Positions 9,941-19,554 are shown, counted from the first letter of the stretch. The stretch: 64,000 nucleotides of DNA from Aneurinibacillus thermoaerophilus (GCF_900099925.1 NZ_FNDE01000006.1:1-64000), one strand, 5' to 3'. Made by a program: numbers and translations. Notes: generated by a model not told the origin, from the sequence alone.

Positions 9941-10873
9941 GTGCAGAACGGAAAGGTGAAAGTAAAGGTTCCAGCTAGCACGGCTAATCTCGGCCCCGGA
10001 TTCGACACGATAGGTATGGCTTTCCAACTGTATACCACCATTACGCTGGAGCTTGCGGAAGAAACAACGATTCGTTTGCACGGCCCGAACCTTTCCGGCA
10101 TCCCTGCCGACAAAAGCAACCTTATTTATAAAGTGGCGACCGAAGTGTTTGAGAAAGCTGGCCTCGCGGCGCCGGAGCTTGTGGTTGAGATCGCTTCTGA
10201 TATTCCACTGACCCGCGGGCTCGGTAGCAGTGCGTCCGCCATCGTAGGGGCGCTTGTGGCGGCCAATGAATTGGCTGGCCGGCCTTTTACGAAGGAACAT
10301 CTGTACATGATGGCGACAGAGCGGGAGGGACATCCGGACAATGTAGGAGCTTCGTTATTTGGTGGCATTGTTGTCGCATTAATGGAGCGGGAAAACGTGC
10401 CATATGTGCGGCTTAATGTACCGAAACATCTTGAGGCCATCGCAGTGATTCCAGAATTTATGCTTTCTACTGAAAAATCAAGGAATGTACTCCCATCCAT
10501 GTATAGCCGCCAGGATGTGGTTCATACGGTAAGTCATACCGGCGTGCTCGTGGGAGCGCTGGCGACCGGTAACTTGTCGTTGCTTAAATCCGCGATGCAG
10601 GATGTGGTCCACCAGCCGTACCGCGTGCCGCTTGTGCCGGGACTGGAAAAAATATTGAATGAAGCACACCTGCACGGTGCGCTCGGCGCGGCGCTGTCCG
10701 GCGCTGGTCCAACGATCATCGCGTTTATTGACAATCGGATGCCGGTTGCACCGCTTGAAGCATTTATGGTCAGAACGCTTGCCGGACACGGCGTCGATTG
10801 TACGGTGATGCGGCTTGTACCCGACGAAGCTGGAGTACAGATTGAACACTGCTTCTCGGGTGTGACTGGATAA
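9941..10873 (+). CDS. thrB: Homoserine kinase
   Basis: GHMP-family kinase, 310 aa, phosphorylating homoserine for ThrC. PASTANLGPGFDTIG at the N-terminus and the GHMP phosphate loop PLTRGLGSSASAIVGAL are intact, and GALGAALSGAGPTI is the C-terminal motif. I chose the GTG at 9941. The spacing from GGGGAG (9923-9928) is long, and an in-frame GTG at 9932 is possible but too close to it, so translation probably depends on coupling with thrC. Confidence 0.94.
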   Translation: MQNGKVKVKVPASTANLGPGFDTIGMAFQLYTTITLELAEETTIRLHGPNLSGIPADKSNLIYKVATEVFEKAGLAAPELVVEIASDIPLTRGLGSSASAIVGALVAANELAGRPFTKEHLYMMATEREGHPDNVGASLFGGIVVALMERENVPYVRLNVPKHLEAIAVIPEFMLSTEKSRNVLPSMYSRQDVVHTVSHTGVLVGALATGNLSLLKSAMQDVVHQPYRVPLVPGLEKILNEAHLHGALGAALSGAGPTIIAFIDNRMPVAPLEAFMVRTLAGHGVDCTVMRLVPDEAGVQIEHCFSGVTG

Positions 10874-10887
10874 AGGAGATAACGAAC

Positions 10888-11769
10888 ATGGAGAGAACAT
10901 TCGCGTTTCTGGGCCCGCGCGGCACAAATACGGAAGAAGCCGCGCGTCTGATATTCCAGGAGAAAGGAAATAGATTCCTTCCTTACCGCACAATTCCTGA
11001 CTGTTTGGAAGCGGCCGCGGCGGGAAAAGTAGATTATGCGGTTGTGCCTTGGGAGAATTCGCTGGAAGGATCCGTGAATTTAACGTTAGATTGGATCATT
11101 CATAAAATTGATTTGCCGATTTTAAGCGAGCTTATTATGCCGATTTCCCATCATCTAGTAAGCGCGAAGCGCGAAGAGCCGCTTGCGCTTTCCCAGGTGA
11201 CGAAAGTGCTGTCACATCCGCAGGCGGTAGCACAGTGCCATAGTTATTTGCATGAGCATTTACCGCATGCAGAGATTGAATACGTAAGCAGTACGGCAGA
11301 AGCGGCGCGCCTCGTCAGCGAGCGATTCGAAGAACCTTGGGTGGCGATTTCCGCCATGCAGGCGGTGCATGTGTACCCGGTAACGCTCATCGCCGAAAAC
11401 ATTGAGGATACAGAAAACAATTTTACCCGCTTTATCGTGCTGGGAAAAAAGCCGTTACCATTTCCGGAATCGGAAAAGTATAAGACAACCATTCTCGTGA
11501 CCCTTCCATCCGATTTTCCGGGGGCGCTGCATCAGGTGCTGTCAGCGTTCGCCTGGCGCCGCCTGAACCTGTCACGCATCGAATCACGTCCGACAAAAAC
11601 AGGGTTAGGGAACTACTATTTTGTGATTGATATTGAGCAGAAAATGGATGATGTTCTGCTTCCGGGCGCTTTTGCTGAGATGGAAGCGCTGGGGTGCCAG
11701 GTTCGTTTTCTTGGCACATATCCTGTGTTTGTGAAAGAGCGAAATGGGGCCCGCATCTCGCTCCGGTAG
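10888..11769 (+). CDS. pheA: Prephenate dehydratase
   Basis: Converts prephenate to phenylpyruvate in phenylalanine synthesis; 293 aa. The catalytic part starts FAFLGPRGTNTEEAA and has the conserved NFTRFIVLGK near residue 175. A C-terminal ACT domain includes LSRIESRPTKTGLGNYYF, whose ESRP motif binds phenylalanine for feedback inhibition. AAAGGAGAT lies ahead of the ATG at 10888, 14 bases after thrB, so it is co-transcribed with the thr genes. Confidence 0.96.
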   Translation: MERTFAFLGPRGTNTEEAARLIFQEKGNRFLPYRTIPDCLEAAAAGKVDYAVVPWENSLEGSVNLTLDWIIHKIDLPILSELIMPISHHLVSAKREEPLALSQVTKVLSHPQAVAQCHSYLHEHLPHAEIEYVSSTAEAARLVSERFEEPWVAISAMQAVHVYPVTLIAENIEDTENNFTRFIVLGKKPLPFPESEKYKTTILVTLPSDFPGALHQVLSAFAWRRLNLSRIESRPTKTGLGNYYFVIDIEQKMDDVLLPGAFAEMEALGCQVRFLGTYPVFVKERNGARISLR

Positions 11770-11825
11770 AGATACAGCCAGAGAGCAGGGCAAGTTCGTG
11801 AAAGAATGATGGAGGGTGAATTCTT

Positions 11826-12725
11826 TTGGAACAAAAAATTTATTTAAACGGGGAATTTGTGAAGAAGGAAGACGCGAAAATTTCCGTGTACGATCATGGC
11901 TTTTTGTATGGTGACGGCGTTTTCGAGGGAATCCGGGCGTACAATGGAAATGTGTTCAAATTAAAGGAGCATATTGAACGGCTATATGAATCGGCTAAAT
12001 CCATACTGCTGGACATTGGAATGACACAGGAAGAAATGTGTGAATGCGTGCTGGAGACGGTACGCCAGAACCATCTCAAAAACGCGTACATTCGTCTTGT
12101 CGTCTCTCGCGGTACCGGAGACTTAGGGCTTGACCCGCGCCGCTGTTCCAAACCGAACATTGTCATTATTGCCGAACAGTTGGCGCTGTTTCCGAAGGAA
12201 CTGTATGAGACGGGGATTCGCATTATCACTGTGCCAACCCGACGTAATACACCTGATGCTTTAAACCCGAAGATCAAATCTTTAAACTACCTGAACAATG
12301 TCCTAGTAAAAATTGAAGCGAATAACGCGGGTGTAAATGAAGCGTTGATGCTTAACCAGCAGGGATATATATGCGAAGGATCAGGAGATAATATTTTTAT
12401 CGTTAAGAGGGGCATGATTTACACGCCGCCAGCATATCTGGGAGCGCTAGAAGGCATTACGCGTAATACGATTATTGAGATCGCACGCGAGAAAGGGTAT
12501 GTGGTGAAAGAAGAGCCATTTACCCGTCATGATGTATTCGTTGCGGACGAAATTTTCCTTACAGGTACGGCGGCGGAAGTGATTCCGGTTATTGAGGTAG
12601 ATGCGCGGCAAATCGGGGATGGCAAGCCCGGCGCTGTCACACACGAATTGCTGGCGGCGTTCCGCGAGCGTGTAGAAACAGATGGTATGAAAGTATATGA
12701 ATGTTCAGGAGTGGAAAAGAGATAG
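11826..12725 (+). CDS. ilvE: Branched-chain amino-acid aminotransferase (class IV)
   Basis: PLP fold-type IV transaminase of 299 aa that interconverts branched-chain amino acids and their 2-oxoacids. The N-terminus KIYLNGEFVKKEDAKISVYDHGFLYGDGVFEGIR is typical. The PLP lysine is K151 in NPKIKSLNYLNN, and GSGDNIFIV and TGTAAEVIPV are cofactor and substrate loops. The start is a TTG at 11826, ten bases after GGAGG. It closes the amino-acid gene run, where it may also serve phenylpyruvate transamination. Confidence 0.92.
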   Translation: MEQKIYLNGEFVKKEDAKISVYDHGFLYGDGVFEGIRAYNGNVFKLKEHIERLYESAKSILLDIGMTQEEMCECVLETVRQNHLKNAYIRLVVSRGTGDLGLDPRRCSKPNIVIIAEQLALFPKELYETGIRIITVPTRRNTPDALNPKIKSLNYLNNVLVKIEANNAGVNEALMLNQQGYICEGSGDNIFIVKRGMIYTPPAYLGALEGITRNTIIEIAREKGYVVKEEPFTRHDVFVADEIFLTGTAAEVIPVIEVDARQIGDGKPGAVTHELLAAFRERVETDGMKVYECSGVEKR

Positions 12726-12745
12726 CGATAGATAAACGAAAACAG

Positions 12746-12778
12746 AGGGTGTCCCAAAAAGTGATGGGGCACCCTTTT
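12746..12778 (+). terminator. Terminator after ilvE
   Basis: AGGGTGTCCC pairs with GGGGCACCCT and is followed by TTTT. It ends the pheB-to-ilvE transcript against the convergent yebC. Confidence 0.85.
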
Positions 12779-12868
12779 GCGTTATCGTATATACGTATAG
12801 AAAAACAATACATGATCTATATATATGTTGTGTTCTATTTGAGATCAACCAATCTTTTGAGACAGCCG

Positions 12869-13621
12869 CTACTGCATTTTTTCCAGTTCTTCTTCATCGA
12901 TATCGAAGTTTGTATATACGTCTTGCACATCATCGTTGCTTTCCAACATTTCCACCAGTTTTAGCATTTTTTCCGCGTCTTCTCCCGTCACTTTTACCGT
13001 ATTCTGCGGAATCATGGAAATCTCGGCTGTATCGAGTTCATACCCTGCCTCTTCGAGCGAGGTGCGCACCGTTTCGAAATCTTCCGGCGTGGTCTTAATT
13101 TCAAAGCTTTCCTCGGTTGCTTCGAAATCTTCCGCTCCAGCATCAAGCGCTGCCATCATTACGGAATCTTCGTCCAAATCTTTGTTTTCGCGGCTGATTT
13201 CAATAATGCCTTTCCGATCAAACATGAAGCTAACACAGCCCGATTCACCCAGATTTCCTCCATTTTTTGTGAAAATGTGGCGCACGTCTGCAGCGGTACG
13301 ATTTCGATTATCGGTTAACGCTTCCACCATAACTGCTACGCCGCCTGGGCCATAGCCTTCATAGATGATTTCCTCATATGATACACCGTCGAGCTGGCCG
13401 GTGGCTTTTTTTATAGTCCGTTCAATATTTTCGCTTGGAATATTAGCATCTTTCGCTTTCGCGATGGCATGTTTAAGACGCGGGTTCGTATTTGGATCCG
13501 CGCCGCCTGCCCGTGCTGCCTGATAGATTTCTTTGGAGATTTTTGTGAAAAGTTTTGCTTTTGCCGCGTCCTGGCGGCCTTTGCGGTGTTGGATGTTTTT
13601 CCACTTGGAATGACCCGCCAT
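12869..13621 (-). CDS. yebC: YebC/PmpR family regulator (YrbC)
   Basis: A 250-aa member of the YebC family. The N-terminus [19 protein letters not shown] and the acidic middle ([21 protein letters not shown]) are diagnostic. The family has been described both as transcription regulators and as a translation factor easing difficult peptide bonds. It is monocistronic and convergent with ilvE. AGAGGG stands ahead of the ATG. Confidence 0.95.
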   Translation of the reverse strand: MAGHSKWKNIQHRKGRQDAAKAKLFTKISKEIYQAARAGGADPNTNPRLKHAIAKAKDANIPSENIERTIKKATGQLDGVSYEEIIYEGYGPGGVAVMVEALTDNRNRTAADVRHIFTKNGGNLGESGCVSFMFDRKGIIEISRENKDLDEDSVMMAALDAGAEDFEATEESFEIKTTPEDFETVRTSLEEAGYELDTAEISMIPQNTVKVTGEDAEKMLKLVEMLESNDDVQDVYTNFDIDEEELEKMQ

Positions 13622-13778
13622 ACATCAATCCCTCTTTCTTCTATATTGCTCGCGCGCTGTTTGTACGGCGCAAAAATCCATTTTTCAGTGTAGCACAAGA
13701 ACGGAAAAAGGGCAAAGCGTTTATATATTGCGCGAACAAATGAAAGACTAGGGCGCTTGATGGAGCACTGGTTGAGGA

Positions 13779-14780
13779 TTAGACATAGTTGTTATAGATA
13801 AAATTCTCGTATCCAGCGAAGAAACGCTCCCTGTGCTGCCAATTTTTCATAATGATACGCAAATAATATTCCACCTGGTTTTCTTGGAAGTTTTTCCGCT
13901 TTTCAAACACGCCAGTCACTTCCCGTATAAAGTTGTCCGGGAAACGAAGCAGAAGGAAAATGAGCGCGACTTGTGCTTCAGAAAGAGGAAGAATTTGGCG
14001 ATATGTTTCGATCGCTTCTGTAAACACGTTCAAATCCCATCGCTGAAGCACGAGCGCTCGGCTGATTAATTGAACGATATCGACAAGCGGTGTGTCGTAA
14101 GCGGCTGTGTCTAAGTCGATGATCGACTGACGGAAAGCGCTGATAAGGAAGTTGTGGCTGGCTAAATCTTTGTGCGCAATGTGCTGGCGGTAGAGTGCGC
14201 TCGTATATTCAGCAGCAAGTCCAGAACAGCGGGCAACGTCAAGCGTATATTTCGCTTCTTTGAGAATGGTAGGCGCATTGCGCTGTACAAGATATGTCAG
14301 ACGACTCGGCTTGATTCTTCCGCTTTCAATCTCCTGTTGGATGCAAAGGAATGATTCATAGCGCTTTTCCCATTTTACAATAAGAGGAATGCCTTCTTCC
14401 GGCGGTGGCCCTTGTGGAATACGGACGCTATACTTGTGGAATTCTGCCAGTTTTCGAAGCGAAAGCATGACATCCGATTTATGAAAATAACTTCCCTCTC
14501 TTCCTGGCATGCGTTCCATTACGGTCATATACGTATTGTTCCATTTAAAAACGGGAACGCCCTGAATCGTTGGAAGATAACGAACGACATCGAGAAATCC
14601 ACGATCGTGTAGCGTACGTGACAGATACGTGACCCATGCGGCTTTTTGAAAGTCGGAATAACCTTTGACAACCCAGGTGCCTCGATCTGTTTCACAGAGC
14701 CAGACGGTGCGTTTTGGCTTTAAGCTTTTTACGCGGCAGCGGTACATCTTTTCAATGGCGGCGGCTAGTTCCTGGTTCAT
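13779..14780 (-). CDS. CotS/YsxE-family spore-coat-associated kinase-like protein
   Basis: A 333-aa protein of the aminoglycoside-phosphotransferase-like fold. HKDLASHNFLIS has the catalytic HxDxxxxN signature, and IIDLDTAAYD is the metal-binding segment. Its N-terminal ATP lobe includes TDRGTWVVKGY. In B. subtilis, CotS and YsxE are coat-associated members of this fold, and ysxE is paired with the LysM coat protein gene spoVID. Here it follows safA on the same strand, which supports a role in coat assembly in the mother cell. The phosphorylated substrate is unknown. Confidence 0.8.
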   Translation of the reverse strand: MNQELAAAIEKMYRCRVKSLKPKRTVWLCETDRGTWVVKGYSDFQKAAWVTYLSRTLHDRGFLDVVRYLPTIQGVPVFKWNNTYMTVMERMPGREGSYFHKSDVMLSLRKLAEFHKYSVRIPQGPPPEEGIPLIVKWEKRYESFLCIQQEIESGRIKPSRLTYLVQRNAPTILKEAKYTLDVARCSGLAAEYTSALYRQHIAHKDLASHNFLISAFRQSIIDLDTAAYDTPLVDIVQLISRALVLQRWDLNVFTEAIETYRQILPLSEAQVALIFLLLRFPDNFIREVTGVFEKRKNFQENQVEYYLRIIMKNWQHRERFFAGYENFIYNNYV

Positions 14781-14884
14781 AAAATATCCTCCTGCTTTAT
14801 ATAAATACGACTTATGATGTGATCATCCTTTATTTGGTATGAAGTTGGGAACAAGGAGTTCATCGTTTGATCTGTGACTGCTAA

Positions 14885-14916
14885 AAGAGCGGACTCCCGG
14901 TAGAGAAGGAGTCCGC
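14885..14916 (-). terminator. Terminator after safA
   Basis: GCGGACTCC (14889-14897) pairs with GGAGTCCGC (14908-14916). Read on the minus strand it is followed by CTCTTTTAG. It separates safA from the kinase-like gene, which may be reached by read-through or have its own promoter. Confidence 0.75.
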
Positions 14917-14924
14917 CTGGGCGA

Positions 14925-16043
14925 TCAGCAGTCTGATGAGCCTAGAGCAGAGCTGCTTTCTCGGCAATCACAACTGTCTTTATAAGCAGGTGTTTCCATT
15001 CCCGTATATGGATGATAGCCATGCGACATATGCGGGAAGTAGTAAGAAGTCATTTGCGGTGCTGACGGAGATGCAAACGAGGGCGCATACGGGTTCATCA
15101 TGCTTGATGTTGCGGGCGGATAGTCCATAGATGGCATCATGCCAGAAGGTGCTCCCATGGAAGGTGGGGCATACGGTGGTACGTGTGTCATCGCGGGCGA
15201 TTCATATGAATCATATATCATCTCTTCTTTTTTTACTTCGTTTTCTTGCATTGACATTACCGGATACGGCATTGCCGGCATCATCGGTTGTGTTGGGTAG
15301 GCACACTCAGGTATGTGCGACATTGGCTGCGGTTGAAGCGGTTTGTATTCGGCCGGCATTTGCGCTTGCGGCATCGGTTGACTCGGCATGGGCATCATCG
15401 GGTGCGGCATGGGCATCATTGGGCAAGGCATCATGTATGGCATATCCGCTATATGAGAATCGTTATCTTCGTAGCATGGATAAGGCATTACCATATGCGG
15501 TGGCGGACACATCGGCATTGGCGGACACATCGGCATTGGCGGCGCACAATATTGCGGTTGCACTATGGGCACGTGTGGCATGGGCACAGGGGCTGGCATT
15601 GGAGCCGGAGCCGGCATAGGTGCTATGGGAGCGGGTGAAGGTTTGGGTATTTCTTTTGCCGGCGGTTTCATTTTGGGTTTGGGTGCCGGAGCAGGCATCT
15701 CTTTTTTTGGTATTTCTTTTGCCGGCTTTTCTTTTTCGGACATTGGAGCCATTTGAATATTAATGCTCATATCTGTATCCATGTCAATCGTCAGATCCGG
15801 GTTTTCCGGTTGCGGTTTCGGCGTATGCGGAGTTGTTGGCAATTCAGGCGCTACCGGCATTTCCTTCGGCATTTCGCTTTTCAGCGGTACATCGCTTGTC
15901 GGCACTTTTACTTTCATACCGGGAATAATTTTATCCGGATTTTTAATATGCACATTAATTTTTTTCAATGTTTCAAAGTCCACATTATATTTTTGAGCGA
16001 TTTTCCATAGGGTGTCTCCCTTTTTTACGATATGGATTTTCAT
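14925..16043 (-). CDS. safA: Spore coat assembly protein SafA (LysM)
   Basis: A 372-aa morphogenetic protein of the inner coat. A single LysM domain opens the protein (MKIHIVKKGDTLWKIAQKYNVDFETLKKIN, residues 1-50) and targets the spore cortex/coat boundary. The rest is low complexity, rich in Pro, Met and Tyr, with MPMCPP and MPMPHPMMP repeats and a Cys/Ser C-terminus (KDSCDCRESSSALGSSDC). SafA of B. subtilis has 387 aa and the same layout. I start at 16043 because AAAGGA is then 11 bases away; the ATG four codons upstream touches it. It is divergent from bofC. Confidence 0.92.
   Translation of the reverse strand: MKIHIVKKGDTLWKIAQKYNVDFETLKKINVHIKNPDKIIPGMKVKVPTSDVPLKSEMPKEMPVAPELPTTPHTPKPQPENPDLTIDMDTDMSINIQMAPMSEKEKPAKEIPKKEMPAPAPKPKMKPPAKEIPKPSPAPIAPMPAPAPMPAPVPMPHVPIVQPQYCAPPMPMCPPMPMCPPPHMVMPYPCYEDNDSHIADMPYMMPCPMMPMPHPMMPMPSQPMPQAQMPAEYKPLQPQPMSHIPECAYPTQPMMPAMPYPVMSMQENEVKKEEMIYDSYESPAMTHVPPYAPPSMGAPSGMMPSMDYPPATSSMMNPYAPSFASPSAPQMTSYYFPHMSHGYHPYTGMETPAYKDSCDCRESSSALGSSDC
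15502..15542 (-). repeat. 18-bp tandem repeat inside safA
   Basis: GGCGGACACATCGGCATT occurs twice in a row (15502-15519, 15520-15537) with a partial third copy. On the coding strand it encodes repeated PPMPMC, so slippage here changes the length of the Met/Pro-rich region without shifting the frame. Confidence 0.85.
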
Positions 16044-16191
16044 GTATTTGACCATCCTTTCATAGAAAATTACCTTACATCATATGCATGGGCGGGCGTT
16101 TTGCCACGGGTAGGCGAGCGTTATGTATAAAATTTCTACAGATTGGAAATGCTAGGGAATAAAAAGTTCGTCCTGAAAAGAAGGGGTAAGG

Positions 16192-16764
16192 ATGGTCCGC
16201 AAACAATTGCCGAAACATTGGAGAACACTGCTGGCTTTATCGCTTTTGTTCATCACCGTTATAAGCAGTGGAACATGGTATTTATACAATAAGATTCAAG
16301 AACTAAAAGGGAATGAAGCATCAACGCAAACCGTCGATGTTGTGCTGAAGCGAGAATACATTTGCGGTGAGACGGAAAAAGAAACGCGCCGGGAAACAGT
16401 ATCCTCTTCGGAGGAATTGCTTCAGCGCTATCATGACTGGGATTTTGTTTCCCGCGACCGCAATGTATACACATTCGAGAAGAAAATTAATGATCTTTCT
16501 CCACGCTGCAAGGAACACGCTTATTTCGGCATCAATGAAAATGGGGAGCTGACCTTATTTGATGGACTCCCGGAGAAAGGTCAAATTATCCAGACATTTT
16601 TCCAACTGGATACGAAAAAGCTGGAATCCAGCCTTCCGCCAGAGGAATTGGATCTGTTGCGCAAAGGGATTCATATTTCCAATGCGGCGGAATATAATTC
16701 TATCATCTCAACGTACAGTGAGTTTACGAACGAAGAAAAAGAGACAGCGGTGCATGCGCATTAG
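16192..16764 (+). CDS. bofC: BofC, forespore regulator of pro-sigma-K processing
   Basis: A 190-aa protein with an N-terminal membrane anchor or signal (about residues 11-32, LLALSLLFITVISSGTWYLY), then the BofC N-terminal domain (VVLKREYICGETEKE) and a second small domain. In B. subtilis BofC is secreted from the forespore into the intermembrane space and restrains the SpoIVB protease that triggers sigma-K activation. The ATG at 16192 follows AAGAAGGGG. The neighbours safA upstream and ruvA downstream match the B. subtilis order. Confidence 0.9.
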   Translation: MVRKQLPKHWRTLLALSLLFITVISSGTWYLYNKIQELKGNEASTQTVDVVLKREYICGETEKETRRETVSSSEELLQRYHDWDFVSRDRNVYTFEKKINDLSPRCKEHAYFGINENGELTLFDGLPEKGQIIQTFFQLDTKKLESSLPPEELDLLRKGIHISNAAEYNSIISTYSEFTNEEKETAVHAH

Positions 16765-16766
16765 AG

Positions 16767-16807
16767 AAGAAAAAGGGGCGAAACAGGAGGCTTCGCCTCT
16801 TTTTCTT
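16767..16807 (+). terminator. Terminator after bofC
   Basis: AGAAAAAGGGGCGAA pairs with TTCGCCTCTTTTTCT with one mismatch, ending in Ts. Confidence 0.88.
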
Positions 16808-16888
16808 ATGTAAAATACATGTTCGCCTTTTTTAAGATAGTGTAAAATAAAAGAATCAGGTTTATGGCAAAAGCAGGGGGAAAATGAC

Positions 16889-17527
16889 ATGATTGATTTT
16901 ATTGAGGGACAGGTCGCCTATGTGGAAGCTGATTCAATTGTAATCGTCTCCCATGGTATTGGCTACCGTATATTTTCGGGGAATCCTTTTCAATATAGAG
17001 AGGGAGAAACAAGGCAGGTGCGTGTCTATACGCACCATTATGTGCGCGAGGATGCGATGCATCTCTACGGGTTCCCGACGCGGGGTGAGCGCGATTTGTT
17101 CCGCAAGCTGCTCGACGTCTCTGGCATTGGACCGAAGGGAGCGTTGGCGATGGTGTCAGCCGGAACACCTGAGCAAATTATCGCCGCTGTGGCCCGTGAG
17201 GATATCGGATTTTTGACGCGTTTTCCTGGTATCGGCAAAAAGACGGCCCAGCGTATTATTCTCGATTTGAAAGACAAGCTGAAGGCGATGTCAAACGTAG
17301 AACAAACGGCGCTGAAAGTGGCTGATCGGCTGGAGGCAACGGATCAGCCAACACTGCTTCATGCATTTGATGAGCCGAAGCAGGAAGCGATGGAGGCGCT
17401 CGCCGCGCTTGGCTACAGTCAGGCGGAAATTCAGAAAGCGATGAAAAAGCTGGAGAAAGAAGGGGCTGATTTGGCTTCTACCGATAAAATCGTAAAGCGT
17501 GCTTTGCAATTCTTTTTGACAACATAA
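16889..17527 (+). CDS. ruvA: Holliday junction helicase subunit RuvA
   Basis: DNA-binding tetramer subunit of RuvAB, 212 aa. An OB fold starts at [19 protein letters not shown]. Tandem helix-hairpin-helix motifs follow ([16 protein letters not shown] and [17 protein letters not shown]). A C-terminal three-helix domain ([20 protein letters not shown]) contacts RuvB. AGCAGGGGG lies ahead of the ATG at 16889, and ruvB follows after 13 bases. Confidence 0.97.
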   Translation: MIDFIEGQVAYVEADSIVIVSHGIGYRIFSGNPFQYREGETRQVRVYTHHYVREDAMHLYGFPTRGERDLFRKLLDVSGIGPKGALAMVSAGTPEQIIAAVAREDIGFLTRFPGIGKKTAQRIILDLKDKLKAMSNVEQTALKVADRLEATDQPTLLHAFDEPKQEAMEALAALGYSQAEIQKAMKKLEKEGADLASTDKIVKRALQFFLTT

Positions 17528-17540
17528 GGGGGGAGATAGT

Positions 17541-18545
17541 ATGGAAGAGCGAATCATATCTGCCCATGCGCACGATATGGAAGAATACAACATAGAATTC
17601 AGCCTTCGTCCCCGGTATCTGGCCGAATATATCGGCCAGAAGCAGATTAAGGAGAATCTGAAAGTATTTATTGAAGCGGCTAAGCTTCGGAATGAGGCGC
17701 TTGACCATGTGTTGTTGTACGGCCCGCCGGGGCTTGGGAAAACAACATTGTCCGCGATTATTGCCAACGAGCTGGGAGTCAATTTGCGAACGACATCAGG
17801 TCCGGCGATTGAGCGCCCTGGCGATTTGGCGGCGATTCTGACTGGTCTTGCGCCGGGGGACGTATTGTTCATCGATGAGATTCACCGTCTGCCGCGCAGC
17901 GTAGAGGAAGTGCTGTATCCGGCAATGGAGGATTTTGCGCTGGACATTGTCATTGGGAAAGGACCAGGGGCAAAATCGGTGCGTCTTGACCTCCCACCAT
18001 TTACGTTGGTGGGGGCTACGACTCGAGCCGGAATGCTGTCCGCGCCACTGCGTGACCGATTTGGTGTAGTGAGTCGTCTGGAGTATTATGCCGTAGATGA
18101 ACTCACATACATTGTGATGCGGGCGGCGGAGATTTTCGGCGTCGAAATTCGCGGAGAAGGAGCGGAGGAAATCGCACGGCGCTCTCGCGGTACGCCAAGG
18201 ATTGCGAACCGCCTTTTGAAGCGGGTGCGCGATTTTGCCCAGGTTCAGGGCGATGGAGTGATTACCGGCGAGTTGGCCTGCGAAGCGCTGGAACGTATTC
18301 AAGTGGATCGGTTAGGACTGGACGAGATTGATCATAAATTGCTGTTATCTATTATAGACTTGTTCGGGGGAGGCCCGGTTGGGCTGGATACATTGGCGGC
18401 CACTGTGAGTGAAGAAGCGGAGACGATTGAAGATGTGTGCGAACCTTATTTGATGCAGATCGGTTTTTTGCAGCGCACACCGCGCGGGCGCGTGGCAACG
18501 CCGCTCGCGTACCAGTATTTCGGCAAGGAGGTGCCGGGCGTATGA
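17541..18545 (+). CDS. ruvB: Holliday junction branch-migration ATPase RuvB
   Basis: AAA+ motor of branch migration, 334 aa. Walker A is GPPGLGKTT, Walker B is LFIDEIHRL, sensor 1 is [10 protein letters not shown] and the arginine finger lies in PLRDRFGV. The C-terminal winged helix ends with [15 protein letters not shown]. It follows ruvA, and its stop overlaps the next gene by four bases (ATGA). Confidence 0.98.
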   Translation: MEERIISAHAHDMEEYNIEFSLRPRYLAEYIGQKQIKENLKVFIEAAKLRNEALDHVLLYGPPGLGKTTLSAIIANELGVNLRTTSGPAIERPGDLAAILTGLAPGDVLFIDEIHRLPRSVEEVLYPAMEDFALDIVIGKGPGAKSVRLDLPPFTLVGATTRAGMLSAPLRDRFGVVSRLEYYAVDELTYIVMRAAEIFGVEIRGEGAEEIARRSRGTPRIANRLLKRVRDFAQVQGDGVITGELACEALERIQVDRLGLDEIDHKLLLSIIDLFGGGPVGLDTLAATVSEEAETIEDVCEPYLMQIGFLQRTPRGRVATPLAYQYFGKEVPGV

Positions 18546-18760
18546 ATCCAGTAGCGAAAATGCTGATTGTTGTTGGAGTTGTATTGATTGTTCTTGGTTT
18601 TCTTTGGCAAGTAGGAGGACGTTTTCTGAATTTGGGGCGTTTGCCGGGCGATATCGTGATAGAAAAAGAAAATTTCCGCTTTTATTTCCCGGTAATGACC
18701 AGTATCGTTCTGAGTATCGTGCTTTCGCTTCTGTTTTATTTGTTCCGGCTGTTTCGTTGA
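18542..18760 (+). CDS. DUF2905 two-helix membrane protein
   Basis: A 72-aa protein with two transmembrane segments (about residues 6-26 and 47-70) joined by a short loop with the family motif [20 protein letters not shown]. The ATG at 18542 lies inside the ruvB stop (ATGA), so translation is coupled. Such genes often follow ruvB in Firmicutes. The function is unknown. Confidence 0.88.
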   Translation: MNPVAKMLIVVGVVLIVLGFLWQVGGRFLNLGRLPGDIVIEKENFRFYFPVMTSIVLSIVLSLLFYLFRLFR

Positions 18761-18765
18761 TAGAC

Positions 18766-18807
18766 GAAAGCCACGAGCCCTCATCTTCGATGGCTCGTGG
18801 CTTTTTC
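18766..18807 (+). terminator. Terminator after the ruvAB operon
   Basis: AAAGCCACGAGCC pairs with GGCTCGTGGCTTT and is followed by Ts. Confidence 0.9.
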
Positions 18808-18810
18808 TTC

Positions 18811-18848
18811 GTGAGTAAACAAGGAAACAACCGCGAGTTTTTCTCATG
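18811..18848 (+). repeat. Short intergenic repeat, copy C
   Basis: CCGCGAGTTTTTCTCATG (18831-18848) is identical to the end of copy B. A preceding GTGAG can pair with CTCAT as in copy B, but the middle differs. It overlaps the last codons and stop of the minus-strand yczE-like gene. Confidence 0.45.
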
Positions 18849-19524
18849 AGCGGCGTGCCGCAGCCTTAATCGACGCCACTTTCTGAAGTTTGGTCGGTTT
18901 AGCGACCGACGGCACCAATTGCTTGCGCCAGAAGAGCAGGGAAACCTGCATGACCGGGCCGATGAGAAATACTGAAAGTAGAGTGCCGATAAAGATAGGG
19001 CCGTGCACCAGCCAGCCAAGAAAAAGGGCGATGCCTTCCAGCATTGTGCGCACGCGGCTAATGGACCAGCCGAGGCGGTCGGACAGTACTAGCGTAAGAC
19101 CGTCCCTCGGGCCGGCACCAAGGCCGGAAGCGACATACATGCCTGCGCCAAATCCCATAAGCACAATTCCGAAAATAAGCATAATGAGATTAAGCCAGAA
19201 ATTGTGCAGAGAGGTAATGATATGCAGGGACAAAATCCAATTGATAAAGAAACCGATAAGGACAATATTGAGTACGGTGCCGACAGAAGGAAATTTACGT
19301 TCTAGATAGCAGGTAAGCGCGATAACAATAATGCCGACGATTTGCACCCATGTACCCATGGATAATGACGTCATTTGTGTAAGACCGATGTGCAGCACAT
19401 CCCAAGAGTTAACCCCCAAACCTGCCTGCATCATTATGACGACACCTAGCGAAAGAATGAACAGGCCCGCGATAAACAAGATGAACCGTGTCAGATACCT
19501 GCCCGCTTTTTGGTGTTGGTTCAT
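18844..19524 (-). CDS. YczE/YitT-family integral membrane protein
   Basis: A 226-aa protein with about five to six transmembrane helices and the family motifs MMQAGLGVNSWDVLHIGL and ASGLGAGPRDGLTLVLSDR. Family members such as B. subtilis YczE are of unclear biochemical function. GGAGGG precedes the ATG. It follows the marR gene by 30 bases on the same strand and is probably its co-transcribed target, so transport or efflux under MarR control is an inference. Confidence 0.82.
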   Translation of the reverse strand: MNQHQKAGRYLTRFILFIAGLFILSLGVVIMMQAGLGVNSWDVLHIGLTQMTSLSMGTWVQIVGIIVIALTCYLERKFPSVGTVLNIVLIGFFINWILSLHIITSLHNFWLNLIMLIFGIVLMGFGAGMYVASGLGAGPRDGLTLVLSDRLGWSISRVRTMLEGIALFLGWLVHGPIFIGTLLSVFLIGPVMQVSLLFWRKQLVPSVAKPTKLQKVASIKAAARRS

Positions 19525-19554
19525 GTTGACAACCCTCCTTCTCTCCCATCCTTT

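Noticed and set aside
12746-12778. GGGTGTCCCAAAA...GGGGCACCC as the end of an insertion sequence
   Set aside because: It resembles some IS ends, but it is a single hairpin with a T-run at the end of ilvE, with no partner end or transposase nearby.
15131-15638. Plus-strand ORFs of 116 and 162 codons opposite safA
   Set aside because: They mirror the Met/Pro repeat of safA in antisense; the low-complexity coding strand keeps several frames open.
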